DNA of 64,000 bases from the NCBI RefSeq assembly GCF_004348115.1, contig NZ_QPFB01000001.1, forward strand, positions 4,046,028 through 4,110,027, read 5' to 3'. The notes under the pieces were generated by a model that searched no databases, was not told the origin of the DNA, and saw only the letters and a list, made by a program, of their open reading frames with translations. The stretch comes from Stenotrophomonas sp. ATCM1_4 (GTDB lineage: Bacteria > Pseudomonadota > Gammaproteobacteria > Xanthomonadales > Xanthomonadaceae). The stretch's first letter is position 1. Each line of letters opens with the position of its first letter. This document shows positions 54,400-62,201 of the stretch, piece by piece. The position numbers were made by a program, and so were the translations under genes.

Positions 54400-55329
54400 T
54401 CAGGCGCCGGTCGCGGCCGGCGTCGCCGGCGCGGCTTCCGGTTGCGGTGCTTGCTCGGAGGCCGGCGCCGCGGGTGCAGCGGCCGGTGCCGCCTCCGCCG
54501 CGGGTGCGGGTTTGCGCGAGGCCAGCCAGGTCTTGAAGTCTTCCTTGGACACGGCCTTGACCACGATCGGCATGAAGCCATGGTCCTTGCCGCACAGCTC
54601 TGCGCACTGGCCGCGGTAGACGCCGACTTCCTCGATGTTGGTCCAGCGCTCGTTGATGAAGCCCGGCACCGCGTCCTGCTTCCAGCCCAGCGCCGGCACC
54701 CACCAGGCGTGGATCACGTCATCGGAGGTGATGACGAAGCGGACCTTGGTATCGACCGGCAGCACCAGCGCGTTGTCCACGTCCAGCAGGTAATGCGGAT
54801 CGGTGGCCAGGGTCGGCACCGCCCCGCTCTGCCGCAGCGCGTCGGACTTGCGGTCCAGGCGGCTGGTGAAGGCGACATCCTCGCCCAGGTATTCGTACTT
54901 CCACATCCATTGATAGCCGGTGATCTTCACCGTCATCTCCGAATCGCGGGTGTCGTACATGGCGATCAGCTTTGCCGTGGCCGGCCAGGCCATCACCACC
55001 AGGATCACGATGGGAATGACGGTCCAGATGATCTCGGCCTTGGTGTTGTGGCTGAACTGCGCGGCCACCGCTCCCTTGGACTTGCGGAACTTGAACACCG
55101 CGTAGAACAGCGCGCCGAACACCAGCACGCCGATCACCACGCACACCCACAGCGCCACCATGTGCGCTTCCCACGCCATGCGCGCGGTATGGGTCACGCC
55201 CTTGCCCATGTTGAGCTGCCACTCCTTGGGGTCGGCGGACTGCGCCCACGCCACAGGTGCCGACAGCGCCATGGCTGCCAGCATGCATCCGTACTTCAAC
55301 TTCCCGCCCCACCCGCTGCTTTGCTTCAT
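54400..55329 (-). CDS. ctaC: Cytochrome c oxidase subunit II
   Basis: A 309-residue subunit with a signal peptide, two membrane helices (about 58-80 and 98-118) and a periplasmic CuA domain that takes electrons from cytochrome c. CuA ligands are visible in VIHAWWVPALGWK and GQCAELCGKDHGFMPI. After the domain the protein continues with about 35 residues of Ala/Pro-rich tail, without a fused cytochrome c. It starts 2 bases after the DUF2244 stop codon. Confidence 0.97.
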   Translation of the reverse strand: MKQSSGWGGKLKYGCMLAAMALSAPVAWAQSADPKEWQLNMGKGVTHTARMAWEAHMVALWVCVVIGVLVFGALFYAVFKFRKSKGAVAAQFSHNTKAEIIWTVIPIVILVVMAWPATAKLIAMYDTRDSEMTVKITGYQWMWKYEYLGEDVAFTSRLDRKSDALRQSGAVPTLATDPHYLLDVDNALVLPVDTKVRFVITSDDVIHAWWVPALGWKQDAVPGFINERWTNIEEVGVYRGQCAELCGKDHGFMPIVVKAVSKEDFKTWLASRKPAPAAEAAPAAAPAAPASEQAPQPEAAPATPAATGA

Positions 55330-55331
55330 GC

Positions 55332-55820
55332 CTAGACCCTTGACGTCGTCGGTTTGCAGCCATTGCTGGCTGCGAGCAAGCCTTCAAGTGCCGCCGCAAG
55401 TTCCTGGCGTTCGGCAGGTGCGAGGAAACTCCCCACTTCCACCCGCTTTCCACTGGAAACCAGCAGGACCCGTCCCTCTCCGGTGACCAGCCGCACCCAA
55501 TACGGGTGTGCCCGGAACACCGGTGAACTCCCGGCCGCGGGGATCACCTCCACGCAGTCCGGTCCTACCCGGATCTCTTCCCGGCGGTCGCCGCTGCGCC
55601 AAGCCGCACGCAACGCCCAACCCACCAGCAAGCAATGCACCAACGCGAAGACCGGAGCGAAGACGTTCCCGGACAGCCAACCCAGGCCTGCGGTGAACAC
55701 CATCAGTCCAGCCAACGCGGCGAACAACAGGACGAACTGCCGGGCCGTGAGCGCCCGTGGGGGATGCAGCACCAGCTGCGCATGTGAGCCATCGGAAACC
55801 GACCGAAGCATCTGGATCAT
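55332..55820 (-). CDS. DUF2244 membrane protein
   Basis: A 162-residue protein with two hydrophobic segments (about 30-50 and 52-72) and a soluble C-terminal half (IRVGPDCVEVIPAAGSSPVF; SGKRVEVGSFLAPAERQELA), as in DUF2244 proteins, which often precede ctaC. It is the first gene of the oxidase operon. The ATG at 55820 gives MIQMLRSVSD. Function unknown. Confidence 0.88.
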   Translation of the reverse strand: MIQMLRSVSDGSHAQLVLHPPRALTARQFVLLFAALAGLMVFTAGLGWLSGNVFAPVFALVHCLLVGWALRAAWRSGDRREEIRVGPDCVEVIPAAGSSPVFRAHPYWVRLVTGEGRVLLVSSGKRVEVGSFLAPAERQELAAALEGLLAASNGCKPTTSRV

Positions 55821-56114
55821 GTCGCAACCGCGTCCGTACCGCGGAAAACGACCCGATGGTAGCCCTGCAAATTCACACCGGCAAGCTTCCATTCATCGAT
55901 GTCGGATTGTTGCAGCGCACACTCGAATCGCCGCCAGCCCGCCAAACATCGGCGGATAATTTGACGGTTTCGGCACAAACTGGAAATGCACCTCTCGCTT
56001 TACCGAAACGCCTGCCACACAAGGCTTTCGGCCGGGTGAAAGGACGCCAGGGGGGACTGGGAAAACCGCCGGCAAGGATTAAAATGGCCGAATCCGACAA
56101 CCCTGGTCCCAGGC
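55821..56114. promoter_or_regulatory. Divergent region between the oxidase operon and putA
   Basis: These 294 bases hold no gene. A spaced inverted repeat, GTTTCGG (55967-55973) and CCGAAAC (56003-56009), lies about 105 bases before putA. A TTGACG at 55961 lacks a good -10. I cannot assign promoters with confidence. Confidence 0.4.
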
Positions 56115-59100
56115 ATGAACGCAACACCTTCCACTGCTGTCGCTCCCTCCGCGGAAGCCCTGCTTTCGCCCGAGCTGCCACCGGTACCTGCCGCACTGCG
56201 ACAGGCCATCACCGATGGTTGGCTGAAGGACGAAACCACCCACGTCCGTGAACTGCTGGCGCAGGCGCGCCTGCCCGCCGCCGAGCAGGCACAGGTACAG
56301 GCCACCGCCGCCGACCTGGTGCGCCGCGTGCGCGCGCGCGCCAAGAACCAGGGTGCGATCGAGGCCTTCATGCGCCAGTACGACCTCGGCAGCGAGGAAG
56401 GCGTGCTGCTGATGTGCGTGGCCGAAGCGCTGCTGCGCATCCCCGACCAGGAAACCGCCGACAAGCTGATCCGCGACAAGCTCGGCGAAGCGGACTGGAA
56501 GAAGCACATGGGCCAGTCCGACTCGGTGCTGGTCAATGCCTCCACCTGGGGCCTGATGCTGACCGGCCATCTGGTCGACCTGGCCGATGCCACCAAGCGC
56601 GACGTGCATGGTGCGTTCAAAAGGTTGATCGGCCGGGTCGGCGAGCCGGTGATCCGCCTGGCCGTGCGCCAGGCCATGAAGATCATGGGCCACCAGTTCG
56701 TCATGGGCCGCACCATCGACGAAGCGCTGTCGCGCTCGCACAAGGGCGACAACAGCAACTACCGCTACTCCTTCGACATGCTCGGCGAAGGCGCGCTGAC
56801 CATGAAGGACGCGCTGCGCTACCTGGAGGACTACCGCCGCGCCATCCACGCCATCGGTGGCGACAACATCGCCCGCGGCGGCAAAGCCGACGGCGACGTC
56901 ACCGCCTCGCACGGCATCTCGATCAAGCTTTCGGCGCTGTACCCGCGCTACGAGCATGCCAAGCGCGAGCGCGTGCTCAAGGACCTGGTCCCCGGCGTGC
57001 TGGAGCTGGCCCAGCTGGCCAAGTCCTACGGCATCGGCTGCACCGTCGACGCCGAGGAAACCGACCGCCTGGAACTGTCGCTGGACATCATCGAGCGCGT
57101 GGTCAGCGATCCCTCGCTCAAGGGCTGGGAAGGCTTCGGCATCGTCGTGCAGGCCTACCAGAAGCGCACCCCGTACACGATCGACTACCTGGCCGACCTG
57201 GCCCGTCGCATCGGCCACAAGCTGCAGGTGCGGCTGGTCAAGGGCGCCTACTGGGACGCGGAGATCAAGCGCGCCCAGATCGAAGGCCTGGCCGGCTACC
57301 CGGTGTTCACCCGCAAGCAGAACACCGACGTGTCCTACATCGCCTGCGCCAAGCGCCTGTTCGGCCACAGCGACACGCTGTACCCGATGTTCGCCACGCA
57401 CAACGCGGCCACCATCGCCGCGGTCAAGCAGATCGCGCAGGGCCGCACCTACGAGCACCAGAAGCTGCACGGCATGGGCGATGACCTGTATGCCGAGGTG
57501 ATCCCGGCCGACCGCCTCAACGTGCCCTGCCGCGTCTACGCGCCGGTCGGCTCGCACGAAGACCTGCTGCCGTACCTGGTGCGCCGCCTGCTCGAGAACG
57601 GCGCCAACTCCAGTTTCGTCAACCGCATCACCGACGAGGACGTGTCCATCGACGACCTGATCCGCGATCCGGTCGAGGCGGTGTCCTCGTTCGCGTCCAT
57701 CCCGCATCCCAAGATCCCGCTGCCCATCGACCTGCTGCGCAGCCAGAACCACGACAGGAACAATTCCATGGGCATCAACCTCGCCAACGACAACGACCTG
57801 CGTGCCCTCGCCCAGCAGCTGCACGCCGCCATCAAGCCGTGGCAGGCAGCACCGCTGGTGCCGGGCGCCACCAGCACCGGCGCCACGCTGCCGGTGACCA
57901 ACCCGGCCGACAGTCGCGAAGTGGTCGGCCAGTGGCAGGCCGCCGACAGCGCCACCGTGCAGCAGGCACTGGCCAACGCGGTGGCCGCGCAACCGGCCTG
58001 GAACCGCACCCCGGCCGCCAGCCGCGCCGCCATCCTCGAACACGCCGCCGACCAGCTGGAAGCCCGCATCGCCGAGTTCATGGCGCTGTGCGTGAAGGAA
58101 GCCGGCAAGAGCCTGCCCGACAGCGTCGCCGAAGTGCGCGAGGCGGTGGACTTCCTGCGCTACTACGCCAAGCAGGCACGCGAGCAGTTCGGCAGCGCCG
58201 AGAAGCTGCCCAGCCCGACCGGTGAATCCAACGAACTGCAGCTGCATGGCCGCGGCGTGTTCGTCTGCATCAGCCCGTGGAACTTCCCGCTGGCGATCTT
58301 CCTGGGCCAGGTCAGCGCCGCACTGGCCGCCGGCAACAGTGTCATCGCCAAGCCGGCCGAGCAGACCAACCTGGTCGGCTACTACGCGGTGAAGCTGCTG
58401 CTCGACGCCGGCGTGCCGGAAGGCGTGCTGCAGTTCCTGCCGGGCGACGGCGCCACCGTCGGTGCCGCGCTCACCGCCGACCCGCGCGTGGCCGGCGTGG
58501 CCTTCACCGGCTCCACCGAGACCGCCCGCGCCATCAACCGCGCGATGGCCGCACGCGATGCCGCCATCGGCGTGCTGATCGCCGAGACCGGCGGCCAGAA
58601 CGCCTTCATCGCCGACTCCTCGGCGCTGCCGGAACAGCTGGTCAAGGACGCGATCGCCTCGGCCTTCACCTCGGCCGGCCAGCGTTGCTCGGCCGCACGC
58701 GTGCTGTTCGTGCAGGACGACATCGCCGACAAGGTGATGGGCATGCTGGCCGGCGCGATGGCCGAACTGAAGATCGGCAACCCGGGCGAGCTGTCCACCG
58801 ACGTCGGCCCGGTCATCGACGCCGACGCACTGCAGATCCTCACCGACCATGCCGCACGCATGGACGCCGAAGCCCGCCTGATCGCCACCGCACCGCTGTC
58901 CGGCGAAGCCGCCAACGGCACCTTCTTCGCCCCGCGCGCCTACGAGCTGAAGGACCTGGGCCAGCTGCACAAGGAAATCTTCGGGCCGGTGCTGCACGTG
59001 ATCCGCTGGAAGGCCGATCAGCTGGACGCGGTGATCGACCAGATCAACGCCACCGGCTACGGCCTGACCCTGGGCGTGCATTCGCGCATCGATGAAACCG

Positions 59101-59324
59101 TCGACCGCATCGCCGCGCGCGTCAACGTCGGCAACGTGTACGTCAACCGCAACCAGATCGGCGCGGTGGTCGGCGTGCAGCCGTTCGGCGGCCAGGGCCT
59201 GTCCGGCACCGGCCCCAAGGCCGGCGGCCCGCACTACCTGCTGCGCTTCGCCACCGAGAAGACGGTGACGGTGAACACCACCGCCGCCGGCGGCAACGCC
59301 TCGCTGCTGACCCTGGGCGACTGA
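56115..59324 (+). CDS. putA: Bifunctional proline dehydrogenase / P5C dehydrogenase
   Basis: Oxidises proline to glutamate in two steps at the membrane face. The 1069 residues comprise an N-terminal helical arm, the FAD-dependent proline dehydrogenase barrel (about 190-500, with SIKLSALYPRYEHAKRER and QVRLVKGAYWDAEIKRAQIE) and the NAD-dependent aldehyde dehydrogenase domain (about 560-1040, catalytic Cys in AGQRCSAARVLF, Glu in AETGGQNAF). It has no N-terminal ribbon-helix-helix DNA-binding domain and is shorter than E. coli PutA, so it cannot repress its own gene. The start ATG at 56115 gives MNATPSTAVAP. Confidence 0.97.
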   Translation: MNATPSTAVAPSAEALLSPELPPVPAALRQAITDGWLKDETTHVRELLAQARLPAAEQAQVQATAADLVRRVRARAKNQGAIEAFMRQYDLGSEEGVLLMCVAEALLRIPDQETADKLIRDKLGEADWKKHMGQSDSVLVNASTWGLMLTGHLVDLADATKRDVHGAFKRLIGRVGEPVIRLAVRQAMKIMGHQFVMGRTIDEALSRSHKGDNSNYRYSFDMLGEGALTMKDALRYLEDYRRAIHAIGGDNIARGGKADGDVTASHGISIKLSALYPRYEHAKRERVLKDLVPGVLELAQLAKSYGIGCTVDAEETDRLELSLDIIERVVSDPSLKGWEGFGIVVQAYQKRTPYTIDYLADLARRIGHKLQVRLVKGAYWDAEIKRAQIEGLAGYPVFTRKQNTDVSYIACAKRLFGHSDTLYPMFATHNAATIAAVKQIAQGRTYEHQKLHGMGDDLYAEVIPADRLNVPCRVYAPVGSHEDLLPYLVRRLLENGANSSFVNRITDEDVSIDDLIRDPVEAVSSFASIPHPKIPLPIDLLRSQNHDRNNSMGINLANDNDLRALAQQLHAAIKPWQAAPLVPGATSTGATLPVTNPADSREVVGQWQAADSATVQQALANAVAAQPAWNRTPAASRAAILEHAADQLEARIAEFMALCVKEAGKSLPDSVAEVREAVDFLRYYAKQAREQFGSAEKLPSPTGESNELQLHGRGVFVCISPWNFPLAIFLGQVSAALAAGNSVIAKPAEQTNLVGYYAVKLLLDAGVPEGVLQFLPGDGATVGAALTADPRVAGVAFTGSTETARAINRAMAARDAAIGVLIAETGGQNAFIADSSALPEQLVKDAIASAFTSAGQRCSAARVLFVQDDIADKVMGMLAGAMAELKIGNPGELSTDVGPVIDADALQILTDHAARMDAEARLIATAPLSGEAANGTFFAPRAYELKDLGQLHKEIFGPVLHVIRWKADQLDAVIDQINATGYGLTLGVHSRIDETVDRIAARVNVGNVYVNRNQIGAVVGVQPFGGQGLSGTGPKAGGPHYLLRFATEKTVTVNTTAAGGNASLLTLGD

Positions 59325-59346
59325 TCGCACTGCCGCAGGAACAAAC

Positions 59347-59376
59347 AAGAACCCCGCGAAAGCGGGGTTCTTGTTT
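59347..59376 (+). terminator. Terminator after putA
   Basis: AAGAACCCCGC (59347-59357) and GCGGGGTTCTT (59362-59372) form an 11-bp perfect stem closed by a GAAA tetraloop and followed by GTTT. Confidence 0.9.
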
Positions 59377-59436
59377 GGCCACACCCACATGAAACGACGG
59401 TGGCCGGACCACCGCTGTTGCGGTTGCGGTTGCTCT

Positions 59437-59479
59437 TTCCCCTCCCTTTCGCGAAGCGAAGGGAGGGCCAGGGAGGGGT
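59437..59479 (+). repeat. Palindromic repeat with G-rich tail, copy 7
   Basis: CCCTCCCTTTCGC-GAA-GCGAAGGGAGGG followed by the tail CCAGGGAGGGGT. Four G-tracts are present. It is a single copy between convergent putA and the FadL gene. Confidence 0.85.
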
Positions 59480-59494
59480 GCCTTTGCCTCTCCC

Positions 59495-59521
59495 AAACAA
59501 AAAGCCCCGCTTGCGCGGGGC
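59495..59521 (-). terminator. Terminator of the FadL-type gene
   Basis: Read on the minus strand, GCCCCGC pairs with GCGGGGC around a 4-base loop, followed by CTTTTTG. It lies 27 bases past the stop codon. Confidence 0.8.
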
Positions 59522-59548
59522 CTTCTGCTGCATCACTGCGGGGCTCGA

Positions 59549-60916
59549 TCAGAACTTGTAGTTGATCGAAGCGGCGAGCACGTCGCCACCCACATCGTAC
59601 TTGCCCTTCAGCGTGCTGCCGGTGGCCGAGACCAGGTTGATCGACGGCTCGTCGGTGAACAGGTGGGTGTAACCGAAGTTGAACTCGGTACGCTCGGACG
59701 GGGTCCAGCCCAGGCCGACCGACAGCCACTTGCGGGTCACGTCCGGCACGCGCACGTCACGGTGCTCGTTGCTGGTCGGGCTCTGGTCGTAGGCAACGCC
59801 GCCACGCAGGGTGAGGGTGTCGGACAGCTTGTACTCGGTACCGATCGAGGTGAAGGTCGTGTCGTTGTACTTGAACGGCAGCGCCTGGTCCGGCTGGTTC
59901 GAGGCGAAGTCGATGGTCACGGTGTCGAACGACGGCGACCAGGCGGTGCGGGTCACGTCGCCCATCACGGTCCAGCGGTCATTGATGCGGTGGGTCACGC
60001 TCAGGGTTGCCGACGCCGGCAGCTCCAGGGTGGCCTTGCCCGAGGTGTTCACGTACTGGCCCGGACGTGCCTGCGCCAGCACGGCAGCGGCGGTCGGCGG
60101 CACGTTGAAGGTGGCCTTGCCGCCGGTGATCTTGTGCTCGACCTTGGAGCGGTAGCTCAGCGCGATGTTGGTGTCTTCGGTCGGGCTGAAGGTGCCGCCG
60201 ATGGTCCAGCCGAAGGCATTGTTGTCGCCTTCCACCTTGTAGGAACCGTCGGCATTACCCGGACGGAAGCCCAGCTGCGCGCCACCCGGGCTGGCATACA
60301 GCGCGGTACCGAAGTCGATCGCGCTGGTCAGCTCGATGGTCAGGTGCTCGACGAACACACCGGCGCCGAAGGACACGTACGGGTTCACGTCGTAGGAGAA
60401 CGCAGCGCCCAGGTCGATGGCCTTCAGGTCGGTCTTGACACCGTGGTAACGGCCCACCCAATCCTTGTCGTATTCGGTGGTGAAGCCGAACGGCACGGTC
60501 AGCGACACACCGAAGTGCATGTTGTCGTTCTCGCCGAACGGGATGTGCAGGTAAGCGGCCGGAACCGGCGCGATCATGCCGGCATCGCCGCCATTGCCGC
60601 CGCCGATCGGGGTGCCGGTGCCCGGGCCGGTCGGGCCGACGTAACGGCCGCCTTCGCTCTTGAAGTCAGCCGAGAAGCTGATGGCGCTCACGTCGGCCTG
60701 GAACTGGCGGCCGTCCAGCAGACGCATCGAGGCCGGGTTGGTCGCCACGACGGAGGCATCGCCCCAGGCGCTGGTCGAACCTGCGAAAGCGCGGCCCAGG
60801 CCCTTGGCGCTGTTTTCCTTCAGCTGGAAGGCGGCAGCATGGGCGTGGCCGAAAGCCAGGGCGCCGGCGATGCCGACAGCCAGTGCGGTGACGCGGGCAA
60901 ACGTGGAAGCGGTCAT
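59549..60916 (-). CDS. OmpP1/FadL family outer-membrane transporter
   Basis: A 455-residue outer-membrane beta-barrel related to FadL, which lets fatty acids and other hydrophobic compounds through by a lateral opening. The signal peptide ends GHAHAA and the mature chain begins AFQLKENSAKGLGRAFAG, the NPA-type hatch region (VVATNPASM). The chain ends in SINYKF with the terminal Phe of outer-membrane proteins. The ATG at 60916 fits the signal peptide. A promoter and palindrome lie about 110-140 bases upstream. Confidence 0.93.
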   Translation of the reverse strand: MTASTFARVTALAVGIAGALAFGHAHAAAFQLKENSAKGLGRAFAGSTSAWGDASVVATNPASMRLLDGRQFQADVSAISFSADFKSEGGRYVGPTGPGTGTPIGGGNGGDAGMIAPVPAAYLHIPFGENDNMHFGVSLTVPFGFTTEYDKDWVGRYHGVKTDLKAIDLGAAFSYDVNPYVSFGAGVFVEHLTIELTSAIDFGTALYASPGGAQLGFRPGNADGSYKVEGDNNAFGWTIGGTFSPTEDTNIALSYRSKVEHKITGGKATFNVPPTAAAVLAQARPGQYVNTSGKATLELPASATLSVTHRINDRWTVMGDVTRTAWSPSFDTVTIDFASNQPDQALPFKYNDTTFTSIGTEYKLSDTLTLRGGVAYDQSPTSNEHRDVRVPDVTRKWLSVGLGWTPSERTEFNFGYTHLFTDEPSINLVSATGSTLKGKYDVGGDVLAASINYKF

Positions 60917-60960
60917 GTTCGAATGTCTCTCCGTAAACGGTGGTGGTCGTTTTTGCGCCT

Positions 60961-60994
60961 GCACTTCCAGTCCGCCAGGACGGCCTGGGAGTGC
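60961..60994 (-). promoter_or_regulatory. Stem-loop in the 5' leader of the FadL-type gene
   Basis: GCACTTCCAG (60961-60970) pairs with CTGGGAGTGC (60985-60994), with one wobble, around a 14-base loop that contains CCAGGACGGC. It falls between the predicted transcript start and the start codon. Confidence 0.45.
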
Positions 60995-61012
60995 GCCGGA
61001 GTCCCCTCCCGA

Positions 61013-61028
61013 CATACGACGCCGTATG
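61013..61028. promoter_or_regulatory. Palindrome CATACG-ACGC-CGTATG at the FadL promoter start site
   Basis: Perfect 6-bp arms around 4 bases, immediately downstream of the -10 box and over the expected start point, a usual place for a repressor operator. Confidence 0.5.
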
Positions 61029-61029
61029 C

Positions 61030-61058
61030 AGTATCACTCAGGGGCATTAACTAAACAA
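61030..61058 (-). promoter_or_regulatory. Sigma70 promoter of the FadL-type gene
   Basis: Read on the minus strand, TTGTTT (61058-61053), a 17-base spacer and GATACT (61035-61030). The expected leader is about 107 bases. Confidence 0.65.
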
Positions 61059-61121
61059 TAACGTCGGCCGGAAAAATTATGCCTCCCCCGGATGACGGTG
61101 CCGGGTTAGGCTTGCAGCCCG

Positions 61122-61814
61122 ATGTTCGTCTCGATCCCCTCCCGCAAGAAGCCGGGCCTCCGCTGGGCCGTGCCGTTGCTGTTCACGGTCATCTGGCTGG
61201 CCTTCCTGTGGTCGATCTCACGGCCGGATGAGGCTCGCCGCTCGCTCTGGATGGACTGGGGCGCCTTGTCCACCGGCCTGGGCAACCCGCAGGACTGGTG
61301 GGCGGCGCTGAGCGACGGCAGCGTCCTGCGGCTGTTCACCGCGCTGTTCCTGCACGCCGACTGGCTGCACCTGCTCGGCAACCTGGTGTTCCTGCTGATC
61401 TTCGGGCTGCCGGCCGAGCGTGTGCTCGGTCCTTGGCGCCTGCTGCTGTTGTTCCTGGCCGGCGGTGCGGTGGCCAACCTGGCGGCCCTGTATGCGATGG
61501 GTACACCGGACCGCATCATCATCGGGGCCAGCGGTGCGGTGTCGGCGTTGATGGGGGCCTACCTGACCCTGTTCCCCGGTGCCCGGCTGGGCGTGGTGCT
61601 GCCCCTGGGCCTGTTCCTGGAGTTCGTCCGTGCCCCCGCCTTCCTGTTGATCGGGGTCTGGGCAGCACTGCAGGTGGTGTTTGCCTACATCGGCCCCAGC
61701 TTCGGCATGGTGGCTTGGTCGGCACATGCGGCCGGCTTCCTGTTCGGGATCGTCTACGGCCTGTACATCCGTGCCGCCATTGCCCGCAAGCTGCGCAAGA
61801 ACCACGGCTTCTGA
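61122..61814 (+). CDS. Rhomboid family intramembrane serine protease
   Basis: A 230-residue inner-membrane protease with six helices. The catalytic dyad is Ser137 in GASGAVSALMG and His202 in WSAHAAGFLFG. The conserved HxxxN helix is FLHADWLHLLGN. The substrate is unknown. The first 18 residues are basic and cytoplasmic. The gene is divergent from the FadL-type gene and followed by the DUF1820 gene. Confidence 0.93.
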   Translation: MFVSIPSRKKPGLRWAVPLLFTVIWLAFLWSISRPDEARRSLWMDWGALSTGLGNPQDWWAALSDGSVLRLFTALFLHADWLHLLGNLVFLLIFGLPAERVLGPWRLLLLFLAGGAVANLAALYAMGTPDRIIIGASGAVSALMGAYLTLFPGARLGVVLPLGLFLEFVRAPAFLLIGVWAALQVVFAYIGPSFGMVAWSAHAAGFLFGIVYGLYIRAAIARKLRKNHGF

Positions 61815-61835
61815 GCCGGCTTCTATAATCACGCG

Positions 61836-62159
61836 ATGAGCAGCAAACCCCTGTACAAGGTCACCTTCCTCAACCACGGCAAGGTCTACGAGCTGTATGC
61901 ACGGCGCGTCGGCGGCAGCCACCTGTGGGGCTTCAACGAGATCGCCGAGCTGGTGTTCGACATCCACGACGGGCTGGTGGTCGACCCCACCGAAGAGCGC
62001 CTGCGCGAGGAGTTCGGCAACACCCGGGTGCTGCACCTGCCGATGCAGAGCATCGTGCGCATCGAGGAAGTGGAGAAGAAGGGCCAGTCCTCCATCCGCG
62101 ACGCAGCCACCGGCGAGAAGGTAGTCACGCCCTTCCCGCTGCCCGGCAAGCCACGCTGA
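61836..62159 (+). CDS. DUF1820 protein
   Basis: A 107-residue soluble protein, MSSKPLYKVTFLNHGKVYEL at the start and LHLPMQSIVRIEEVEKKG in the second half, the DUF1820 pattern common in gammaproteobacteria. Function unknown. It begins 22 bases after the rhomboid gene and is probably cotranscribed with it. Confidence 0.9.
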   Translation: MSSKPLYKVTFLNHGKVYELYARRVGGSHLWGFNEIAELVFDIHDGLVVDPTEERLREEFGNTRVLHLPMQSIVRIEEVEKKGQSSIRDAATGEKVVTPFPLPGKPR

Positions 62160-62168
62160 ATCACCTGG

Positions 62169-62194
62169 AAAAAGGCCCCGCGATGCGGGGCCTT
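62169..62194 (-). terminator. Bidirectional terminator between DUF1820 and ctpA
   Basis: AAGGCCCCGC (62172-62181) and GCGGGGCCTT (62185-62194) around GAT. Five A on the left give a T-run on the minus strand; on the plus strand only TTG follows. Confidence 0.85.
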
Positions 62195-62201
62195 GTCTGC
62201 A

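Noticed and set aside
56079..59729. Open frame of 1216 codons on the minus strand
   Set aside because: Antisense to putA and of shadow composition; no start context or domain.
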